Of a stretch of DNA of 9,195 nt, positions 1 through 6,700 are shown piece by piece. Source of the stretch: Fimbriiglobus sp. (lineage in GTDB: Bacteria; Planctomycetota; Planctomycetia; Gemmatales; Gemmataceae); the NCBI GenBank assembly GCA_025352585.1, contig JANXTD010000786.1, positions 1 through 9,195 on the forward strand, read 5' to 3'. The translations under genes and the position numbers were made by a program. The first letter of the stretch is position 1. Each line of letters opens with the position of its first letter. The notes below the pieces were generated by a model, which was not told the DNA's origin, made no database searches, and saw nothing but the letters and a program-made list of their open reading frames with translations.

Positions 1-1397
1 CGCGCCGAGGTCGAGATTCCCGGTGACGCGTGGCGGGGCGTCGGGGCCGACCCCGGTCACGACCAGGTCGCCGCCGAGGCCCAAAACCCCGAACACGTCC
101 GGACCCGTCTTGACTGTCGCGCCGTTGTCGAGAGTCAGCAGCCCGACGGTGTCCGCGAAGTCGTTCACGTCGAGGAGGCCGTCGGAGTGGAGGGTCACCG
201 CGGCGGCGTCCAGGATTTGGGCGCTCTTGAGGTGCCGCACCACCGCGGAGCCGGCCACGCCGACGCCGTCGCCGATGACGACGTTCGACCTGACGGCCCC
301 GTTGAACGTGGCGTTATTGAGGGCCAGCACGCCGTCGGTGACGGTGGTCCGGCCGGTGTAGGTGTTGGGGGCGGAACCCGCGAGTTGGAGCGTCCCGGCC
401 CCCGCCTTGACGAAGCCGCTGCCGGGGGTCGCGTCCGAGATGACTGCGCTGATGACCAGGTCCGTGGCCGCCGGGCCGTCGGGGACCGTGAACACGACCG
501 ACCCGGCGAGGAACAGGCCGCCCGGCCCGGAGATGGTGCCGGTCGTTGCGGACGCGACGGTCGTCACCGAGCCGCCGCTGGCGATCCCGAAGCCCGCCCC
601 GGCCGCGACCGAGACGGCCCCGGCGTTGAGCGTCAGGGCAGCGATGTCCTCGGACGCCCCCGCCGAGACAGTGACCTGGCCGTCGGAGTTGACGGCGACT
701 GACGCCGCGTCCGGAATCTCGCCGGTGCCGAGGAGTTGCAAGACCGCCGACCCCGCCAACCCGGTGCCGTCGCCGACGACGACGGTCTTCGACAGCCCGG
801 CGTCCGCGGTGGTCGTGTTCAGGACCAGCGTGCCGTCGGCGACGGTCGTTGTGCCGGCGTAGGTGTTCGCCACGGTCCCGGTCAGCGTCAGCGTCCCGCC
901 CGATTCCTTGAGGAGGTTCCCCACCCCGGTGAGTTGGCTCGACACCGTGAGCGCGCTCCCGGTGGCCACGGGGACGGTCGCGGTAACGTCCACAAATGGG
1001 AGGTTCAGCGAACTGCCCGTGATCGTGTTGATGCCGTTGTCGTTGCTGATGCCGCTGGTAATCCCAAGGGGCACGACGATCGTGAGCTTCGCACTGAAAG
1101 TGTTCGTGAACCGGACCACACCGACGACCAGGCCGGCGATGTCCTGGTTCATGGTGTTGTCGTTGAGCGGCAGGACGACGATGGTACCGCGGACTCGCCG
1201 GTGGTCGGCACGCCGGCCGCGTCCCAGTTGTTGATGTCGCTCCAGTTGTCCGACAGCCCGGTGTTGGTCCAGGTGTGGACGGCCGGCGTGATGCGCGACT
1301 CCAGGGCGACCAGCGTGAGCCGCCGGGCGGGCGGCGTGGGCCGGCCCTGGGTGACGGTGCGGAACAGCAACTTCTTCAGCGAGAGGGGGGCGCGCAT
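1..1397 (-). CDS. Autotransporter-associated beta-strand repeat surface protein, N-terminal part, frameshifted
   Basis: This is the start of a large, probably exported beta-helical protein that continues beyond the left edge. I chose the ATG at 1397 because it opens a basic N-terminus (MRAPLSLKK...) leading to a 'RRLTLVALESRITPA' segment. That resembles the LExR/xxPA N-termini common on planctomycete surface proteins. A segment rich in Trp and Asn (residues ~40-65) follows, and then Gly/Thr/Val-rich strands with two passenger-associated (PATR-like) repeats of the NTYxGxTTVxDGxLxLN type. The frame opened at 1397 stops at 1149 after 82 residues. The family-like sequence (IVVLPLNDNTMNQDIAGL...) continues in another minus frame from about 1182 to position 1 with no stop codon. 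One missing base near 1182-1190 explains this. It is either a pseudogene, a sequencing error or a real shift. The role is unknown, with adhesion or cell-surface structure likely. The family call is fairly sure; whether the gene is intact is not. Confidence 0.7.
115..366 (-). repeat. Beta-strand repeat unit B of the surface protein
   Basis: This is the second copy of the module: NTYTGRTTVTDGVLALN, VVIGDGVGVAGSAVVRHL, DAAAVTLHSDG and LTLDNGATV. It matches unit A at the GDGxGxAGSAV and SDG cores but is diverged elsewhere, so the duplication is old rather than recent. More copies probably lie past the left edge. Confidence 0.75.
613..867 (-). repeat. Beta-strand repeat unit A of the surface protein
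   Basis: This is the first visible copy of the PATR-like module. It starts NTYAGTTTVADGTLVLN, then has VVVGDGTGLAGSAVLQLL, a DAASVAVNSDG segment and LTLNAGAVSV. It lines up with unit B almost without gaps: the Tyr codons of the two NTY motifs lie exactly 501 bases (167 codons) apart. Confidence 0.75.
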
Positions 1398-1475
1398 GAC
1401 GGGTCTCGGGGTGGGGTCGGTTTCGGCCCGCCGGCCGTTCGCCACAGGCTCGGCGGACTGTCGCCTAGTGGAACC

Positions 1476-1505
1476 GTTATAATTTGTGTAGCTGCAATAA
1501 GTCAA
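1476..1505 (-). promoter_or_regulatory. Putative sigma-70-type promoter of the surface-protein gene
   Basis: Read on the minus strand, TTGACT (1505-1500) is followed after 18 bases by TATAAC (1481-1476). Each box matches its consensus at five of six positions. It sits in a markedly AT-rich island (about 1477-1520) in otherwise GC-rich DNA. A start site near 1469 would give a leader of about 70 nt before the ATG at 1397. It has not been tested. Confidence 0.45.
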
Positions 1506-1691
1506 ACAGATAATTTAGGCAACTCGTTCTTGCCAACTCCGAAGCGCACGGACACTCCCACTGCGGGAGGGCCGGCCCCCTGTCGCAGCGGGGGTTGTCG
1601 ATCCCGTCGTGAGCGTGCCGCTGCCCAGCGCAAGTCGCAACACCGGCAGATTCTCCGGATCGACGGCTCTGGTGCGGCTGAACGATTCCGC

Positions 1692-1697
1692 TAGAAT
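1692..1697 (+). promoter_or_regulatory. Putative -10 box of ribE, leaderless arrangement
   Basis: TAGAAT ends six bases before the ribE ATG (1704). With usual -10 spacing, transcription would begin at or next to the A of the ATG. No Shine-Dalgarno-like purine run lies between the box and the start. No good -35 box is visible about 17 bases upstream. Together these suggest a leaderless transcript, though a six-base match could be chance. Confidence 0.35.
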
Positions 1698-1703
1698 GGC
1701 CTC

Positions 1704-2309
1704 ATGTTCACCGGACTCGTCCAATCGCTCGCCAAAGTGCAGTCCGTCACGCCCGACGGCGTCGGCGGTGCCCGGCTGTCGCTCGTCGCCCCGGCGGTTG
1801 CCGCGTCGGCCGTCCTCGGCGAGAGCATCGCCGTTAACGGGGTCTGCCTCACCGCCGTCGCCGCCACCCCGGACGCCGTCGATTTCGAGTGCGGCCCCGA
1901 GACGCTGTTGCGGACTAACCTTGGCCGGCTCGGCGTCGGCAGCCCGGTGAACCTCGAACGCGCCCTGCGCATGGGCGACCCCCTCGGCGGGCACTTCGTC
2001 AGCGGCCACGTCGATTGCGTCGGCACCATCGCGGCCGTCGAACCCAACGGCGAGTGGGTGACGATCTCGTTCGCCGTACCCAAGGAGTTCGACGAACTGC
2101 TCGTCCTCAAGGGCAGCGTCGCCATCGACGGCATCAGCCTCACGCTCGTCACCGTCGTGCCGGGGACGATCAGCGTCATGCTGATCCCGCACACGCTCGC
2201 CCACACCACCCTCGGCTCGAAGACCGCTGGCGACGAGGTCAACGTCGAGTTCGACCTGCTCGCCAAGCACGTCCAGAAGCTGCTCACCCACCTGACGATC
2301 ACGCTCTAA
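1704..2309 (+). CDS. ribE: Riboflavin synthase, alpha-type
   Basis: The enzyme converts two 6,7-dimethyl-8-ribityllumazine molecules into riboflavin and a pyrimidinedione, the last step of riboflavin biosynthesis, in the cytoplasm as a trimer. The 201-residue length is normal. The two lumazine-binding repeats span roughly residues 1-96 and 97-195. Visible hallmarks are the MFTGLVQ start, VNGVCLT (Cys48), the ETLLRTNLG motif, GGHFVSGHVD (His97 and His102), IDGISLTLV and the LIPHTLAHTTLG motif. These align residue for residue with the E. coli enzyme in the first half. The ATG at 1704 is fixed by the invariant MFTG start. There is no ribosome-binding site upstream, but a TAGAAT box lies six bases away. 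The TAA stop abuts the ATG of rsmA, so the two genes are almost certainly cotranscribed. The gene is also called ribC in some species. I am confident of the function. Confidence 0.96.
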   Translation: MFTGLVQSLAKVQSVTPDGVGGARLSLVAPAVAASAVLGESIAVNGVCLTAVAATPDAVDFECGPETLLRTNLGRLGVGSPVNLERALRMGDPLGGHFVSGHVDCVGTIAAVEPNGEWVTISFAVPKEFDELLVLKGSVAIDGISLTLVTVVPGTISVMLIPHTLAHTTLGSKTAGDEVNVEFDLLAKHVQKLLTHLTITL

Positions 2310-3311
2310 ATGAAACGCCCCCGCGAATACCCGATGATGCCGGAGCACCCCGAACCGGAGGTGCCGGCCCCCGTGGCCGCCCCGGTGGTGCCGCCCGAAC
2401 TGATGATGCCGCCGCGCCCCGACCCGCGGCAAACCCTGTCGTACCTGCGCGGCCTGTTGCAGAGCTACGGCCTCGAGCCGAAGTCGAAACTCGGCCAGAA
2501 CTTCCTGATCGACTTGAACCTGCTCGACCTGACTTGCCGCGCCGCCGAGTTGTCGTACGCCGACTCGGTGCTCGAAGTCGGCACCGGCACCGGGTCGTTG
2601 ACGAACCTGATGGCCAAGCAATCGGGCTGCGTCTACAGCGTCGAAGTGGACGAGTACATCCAGGCGATCGCCCGGCAAATCGTCGGCAGCCGGCGCAACG
2701 TCAAGCTGCACCTCGGCGACGCCCTGGCCGGCAAGAACGTGTTGAACCCGTACATGCTCAAGGGCTGGCAAGACTGGACCGCCGCGAACGGGGCCAAGAC
2801 CCTCAAGCTCGTGGCAAACCTGCCCTACGTCATCGCCACGCCCTTGATCAGCAACTTGCTCATCTCGGGGCTGCCGATCGAGCGCATGGTTGTGATGGTC
2901 CAGTGGGAAATCGCCGAGCGCATGCAGGCGGTCCCCGGCACCAAGGACTTCAACGCCCTCAGTGTGCTGGTGCAATCGGTGGCGGACGTTTCGACCGTGC
3001 GGAAGGTTTTGCCGACGAACTTCTTCCCGCGGCCGAAGGTCGATTCGGCGATCATCCTGATCAAGCCGAACGCGGCGAAGCGGGCCAAGGTCGGCGACGT
3101 GCCGAAGTTCCGCGCCTTCCTGCGCGACCTGTACATCCACCGCCGCAAGAACCTGCGGCAAGCCCTGATCGGCTGGCCCAGCGGCGCGAAGGACAAGCAC
3201 TTCGTGGACGCGAAGCTCGCCGAACTCGGCTACGACGGCAAGGAGCGCAGCGAGGTACTGAGCCTCGACCAGCACCTCGAACTGAGCCGGGCGTTCGGCG
3301 GTCAGGACTGA
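2310..3311 (+). CDS. rsmA: 16S rRNA (adenine(1518)-N6/adenine(1519)-N6)-dimethyltransferase
   Basis: RsmA (KsgA) uses S-adenosylmethionine to dimethylate two adjacent adenines near the 3' end of 16S rRNA during late 30S assembly. Visible motifs are SKLGQNFLID (residues ~59-68), LEVGTGTGSLT (motif I, ~88-98), the acidic E112 in YSVEVDE, GDAL with D137, the catalytic NLPY (170-173), VQWEIAERM, and FFPRPKVDSAI near 238-248. At 333 residues it is longer than the usual ~270. The extra length is a Pro/Met-rich N-terminal tail of about 45 residues, plus roughly ten residues between GDAL and NLPY. The first ATG directly follows the ribE stop (TAAATG) with no ribosome-binding site, which suggests translational coupling. 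Met9, Met10, Met32 or Met33 are possible later starts. The function is clear; the exact start is less so. Confidence 0.94.
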   Translation: MKRPREYPMMPEHPEPEVPAPVAAPVVPPELMMPPRPDPRQTLSYLRGLLQSYGLEPKSKLGQNFLIDLNLLDLTCRAAELSYADSVLEVGTGTGSLTNLMAKQSGCVYSVEVDEYIQAIARQIVGSRRNVKLHLGDALAGKNVLNPYMLKGWQDWTAANGAKTLKLVANLPYVIATPLISNLLISGLPIERMVVMVQWEIAERMQAVPGTKDFNALSVLVQSVADVSTVRKVLPTNFFPRPKVDSAIILIKPNAAKRAKVGDVPKFRAFLRDLYIHRRKNLRQALIGWPSGAKDKHFVDAKLAELGYDGKERSEVLSLDQHLELSRAFGGQD

Positions 3312-3375
3312 ACTCGGCTGGTGCCGTTTTCCGCTGGCTGCGGCACTTCCGCCGTCCGGGCGAGGGACCGATGCG

Positions 3376-3531
3376 ATGGCCGGGCCGACAAGCCCGCCGG
3401 GGTTCACGGCCGACGACCAGGGCGGCGGCCTCACCTTCCTGACCGGCCGCCTGCCCCCGAACTCGTCCGAGACCGCGCAACATTCGACGAGGTCTGGGCC
3501 ACCCACCCGGACGCCAAGCTGGTCATCGACC
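3376..3531 (+). pseudogene. Frameshifted 5' gene remnant, possibly AlkB-like dioxygenase
   Basis: A GAGGG ribosome-binding site (3362-3366) precedes the ATG at 3376, which opens MAGPTSPPGFTADDQGGGLT and then FLTGRLPP. Family-like sequence then appears to continue in another frame as ELVRDRATFDEVWATHPDA. A single lost G near 3457-3459 (CCCCCGAAC instead of CCCCCGGAAC) would join the two pieces. After about 3531 the similarity ends and no iron-binding or other catalytic motif follows, so only the N-terminal ~50 residues survive. The pattern recalls N-termini of AlkB-type 2-oxoglutarate-dependent dioxygenases, from memory only. The preserved ribosome-binding site supports a former real gene; its identity is uncertain. 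Confidence 0.3.
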
Positions 3532-3559
3532 CGCCAGGACCGCCTCGGCCTCGCCGCCT

Positions 3560-3634
3560 GCCGAGCCGAGCCGCCGCCTCGTCGCCGCTCAGGCCGTCAA
3601 CCGCCGTCAGCCAGAACGCCGCCCAGGCCTCCGG
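3560..3634 (-). pseudogene. Possible ECF sigma factor region-4 fragment
   Basis: On the minus strand, 25 codons read PEAWAAFWLTAVDG followed by LSGDEAAARLG. This resembles the start of region 4 in planctomycete ECF sigma factors, where a Trp-x-x-Phe-Trp segment precedes an Ala-rich helix ending in LG. The expected helix-turn-helix continuation is missing downstream, and no start or flanking domain is visible. It could be a relic facing the AlkB-like remnant, or a chance reading of GC-rich DNA. Confidence 0.2.
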
Positions 3635-3720
3635 CCCCACGCCAAGCCGGGCGGAGCACCTCTTACCTGGGCAGCCCTCGTCACCAACAGCGCCGACTGG
3701 CCGTGACTTGAGTGCAACCG

Positions 3721-3755
3721 TATAACTTTCCGCCTGCCGTCTGTTGTTCCGAGGG
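3721..3755 (+). promoter_or_regulatory. Putative -10 box and ribosome-binding site of the multidomain kinase gene
   Basis: TATAAC at 3721-3726 matches the -10 consensus at five of six positions and would give a leader of about 30 nt. No convincing -35 box lies upstream. GAGGG at 3751-3755 is eight bases before the ATG at 3764 and fits a Shine-Dalgarno site, which supports that start. Confidence 0.4.
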
Positions 3756-3763
3756 TCGGGTTT

Positions 3764-6700
3764 ATGGCCATCGTGATCCAGTGCCCCAACCCGGCGTGTG
3801 CGGCCTCGGCGAGCGTCTCGGAGACCTTTGAAGGCCGCGGCGTGAAGTGCCGCAAGTGCGGCACGCCTTTCAAGGCGACCGCGACCCTCGACGGCCAGCC
3901 GGCGGACACGAAGCGGAGTTCGCCGACTTCGGCCGGGGAGCCGTTCGCGTCTCTGCCGGCGGAGTTCGGACGCTACCAAGTGCTGCGGCTGCTCGGCCGG
4001 GGCGGCATGGGGGCGGTTTACCTGGCCGAGGACTCGCAGCTCGGCCGCCAGGTCGCCCTCAAGCTGCCGCACTTCGACGACTCCGAGACCCAGCGCGTCG
4101 AGCGGTTCGTCCGCGAGGCGAAGGCGGCGGCCGGACTCATGCACCCGAACATCTGCCCGGTGTTCGACGCCGGCCAGGTCAGCGGCCGGCCGTTCATCAC
4201 GATGGCGTACATTGAGGGCAAGTCGCTGGAGGAGTCGATCAACCCCGACGAGCCGATGGACCCGCGGCGGGCCGCCGAGGTCACCCGCACCCTCGCGACG
4301 GCCCTGCACGAGGCCCACGAGCGGGGCATCGTCCACCGGGACTTGAAGCCCGCGAACGTGATGGTGAACGTCAAGGGCGAGCCGGTCGTCATGGACTTCG
4401 GCCTGGCCAAGCGGGTCGCCGAGGTGGACGCCAACGAGGCCAAGCTCACCCGCGACGGGGCCGTGATGGGCACCCCCGCGTACATGGCCCCGGAGCAGGT
4501 CAAGGGCGAACTGGAGCGGATCGGCCCGGCCACCGACGTGTACGCCCTGGGGGTGATGCTCTTCGAGATGCTCACCGGGCACACGCCGTACAGCGGCCCC
4601 CTGGGCGTGGTGATGGGGCAAATCCTCGGGGCCCCGGTGCGGGTGCCGTCGGAGCTGCGCGCCGGCCTCGACCCGCGGCTGGACGCCGCCTGCCGCCGGG
4701 CGATGGCCAAGGAGCCGGCCGACCGCTTCCCCGACATGCCCGCCTTCGCCCAGGCTCTGGGCGAGTACCTCAAGGGGCCGGCCGCCGACGCGTCCCCGCC
4801 GGCCCCGACCCCGTTCGAGGTGATGGTGGCCGACGCCGACGCCGCCGAGCCGCCGGCCCCGCGGGCGGCCCGCCGCAAGGCCGTGACGGTCCCGCCCCCC
4901 GAGCGAACACGAACGCGGCCGCCGCTGTGGCCGTTCGCGGTCGGGGCCGGGTTGCTGGGGCTGCTCGCGGTCGCCGTCACGCTCGCGGTGGTGGTGACAG
5001 TGCGGACCCGCCACGGGGACGTGGTAATCGACCTCGGCGACGCGGCCTCGGGGGTCGAAGTCAAAGTGGACGGCGAGCGGGTGGAGTTGACCGGCCTCGA
5101 CAAGCCCCTGAAGCTCACCGCCGGGGAGCACGGCCTGACCGTCGCCGGCGGCGACTTCGAGACCGTGACGCAGCAGTTCACCGTCAAGAAGGGCGAGAAG
5201 CAGGTCGTCAAGGTGACGCTCAAGGCGAAGCCGGCATCCGTAGCGATGACTGCGCCAGTTGCGGCCGCGGCCGTCGCCCCCAAGACGCCCACGTCGCCGA
5301 CTGCGGGAGCAGCCACGGCGCTGGACTCCCTCAAGCCGAGTTTCATCCCGGACGCCATCCTGGCCAAATTCTACGGCAGCCGCGCGTCTGCGCCGCCGGA
5401 ACTCGTGACGGTCTACGACACCGCCCGACCGGACACCGAGGGGTATCACGGCATGGACATCAGCCCGGACGGCCGGCTGCTCGCCACGTCGAAGTTCCCG
5501 CTCAAGGTGGTCTACGTCCGCGACCTCGCCACCGGCCAGCCCGTCCACCGGTTCCCACTGCCGCCGAGCAAGCCGTTCGCGTACTGGCTGAAGTTCTCGC
5601 CCGACGGCAAGACGCTCTACGGCATCCAGCACGAGTTCCTGCTGCACGCCTGGGACTTGGAGGGGCGCGAGCTTTGGAACGCGCTCGCACGGTCCGACTG
5701 GTCCGACCCGGCGCTGTCGCCGGACGGGGCGACCTTGATCACGGCCGCCGACGGGCGCGGCATCCAGGTTCTCGACGCCAAGACCGGGGCCGTCCGGTCA
5801 CGCTGGCCGGAGGTCGTGAGCGCGGGCTGCCGGTTGATCTACTCTCGGGACGGAAGCCGGGTCGCGGCCACCACCGGGAGGAGCGTCCGTGTCATCGACC
5901 CCAAAGACGGCTCCGTTTCAAAGACGCTCGACCTTGACAGCGCCGCGACTGAGCCGACTTTCAGCCGCGACGGGACGAAGGTGTACACCTCCCACGTGTG
6001 GAAGGTGGACCGGGAACACGTGAACGAGACGGACATCGAGACCGGAGCGGTTCGGGAGTACTGCCACACGACCAAGGGATGCCGGAACCCCCAGATCCAC
6101 CCCTCCGCCCCTCTACTCGCCACGGTGAGCAGCGACGGCAGCGTTCAATTCTGGGACCTGACGGCCGGCCCGGAGCAATCGCCCCTCTCGATCCCGCTCG
6201 GCGGAGGAATCCACAGGTGCTTGTTCACGCCCGACGGCCGCCACGCGGTCGCGGTCGCCAGCTCCGGGGTGTTCGTCCTCCGCATCCCGCTCGACGAAGG
6301 GGTGTCGAAGTGGATCGCGCGGCGCACAGGCCGGGCCGCGAAGCCGCCGGCCGTCGTCCCCGCGCCAACATCGCCGAGCGTCGCCCCGGCCCCGAAGTCT
6401 GACGACTTCACGCCGCTGTTCAACGGCAAAGACCTGACGGGGTGGACGTCCGTCGGGGAGCCGAAGTGGACCTGGGCGGACGGCCGGCTGCTCGGGTCGC
6501 CCGCGCCCGGCGGCGGGGCCGGGGTCCTGATGACTGAGGCCGACTACGACGACTTCGAACTGACGTTGCAGTACCGGGCCGCCGCGGGGGCCGGCAGCGG
6601 GCTGTTCCTCCGCGCCGACCTCGCAGGGCCGGTCTCGGGCGCGGGCCAACTCGAAGTGCAGGTCATCGACGACGCCTTCCCGCAGTACGCCAAACTGCCC

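Larger units (their letters stand above)
1398..1703. other. Divergent intergenic region between the surface-protein gene and ribE
   Basis: This stretch has no gene I can support. It holds the minus-strand promoter boxes in the AT-rich island and, further right, two short GC-rich inverted repeats. These are CTCCC/GGGAG with arms at 1555-1559 and 1565-1569, and CCCCC/GGGGG with arms at 1576-1580 and 1590-1594. They may be chance in this base composition. The region shows none of the conserved blocks of an FMN riboswitch, although the gene to the right makes riboflavin. Confidence 0.6.
3312..3763. other. Intergenic gap with decayed coding sequence
   Basis: No intact gene is supported in these 452 bases. 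A weak inverted repeat GTGCCG/CGGCAC (3321-3326 and 3341-3346) follows rsmA but lacks a T-run, so it is a poor terminator candidate. The middle carries two possible gene remnants on opposite strands, listed separately. The right end has a TATAAC box and a ribosome-binding site for the kinase gene. Confidence 0.55.

Noticed and set aside
1478..1483. Plus-strand TATAAT as the main ribE promoter
   Set aside because: No usable -35 box lies about 17 bases upstream and it would leave a leader of over 200 nt. The same bases fit a better minus-strand promoter.
1398..1505. In-frame TTG start at 1505 for the surface protein
   Set aside because: It would lie inside the proposed -35 box, and the added residues do not resemble the N-termini of this protein type.
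1540..1703. FMN riboswitch upstream of riboflavin synthase
   Set aside because: The region is short and shows none of the conserved FMN-riboswitch sequence blocks. The two small GC hairpins there do not make its multi-arm fold.
3321..3346. GTGCCG/CGGCAC repeat as the rsmA terminator
   Set aside because: The stem is only six bases with a 14-base loop and no T-run, so it is close to chance in this composition.
1515..3506. Long minus-strand open frame opposite ribE and rsmA
   Set aside because: It is antisense to two clearly recognised genes and its translation is an Arg/Gly/Asp/Val-rich, low-complexity sequence typical of GC-rich shadow frames.
3431..5647. 738-codon minus-strand open frame opposite the kinase domain
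   Set aside because: Most of it is a shadow of an unambiguous kinase. Only the short sigma-like piece at 3560-3634, outside the kinase gene, was kept as a weak possibility.
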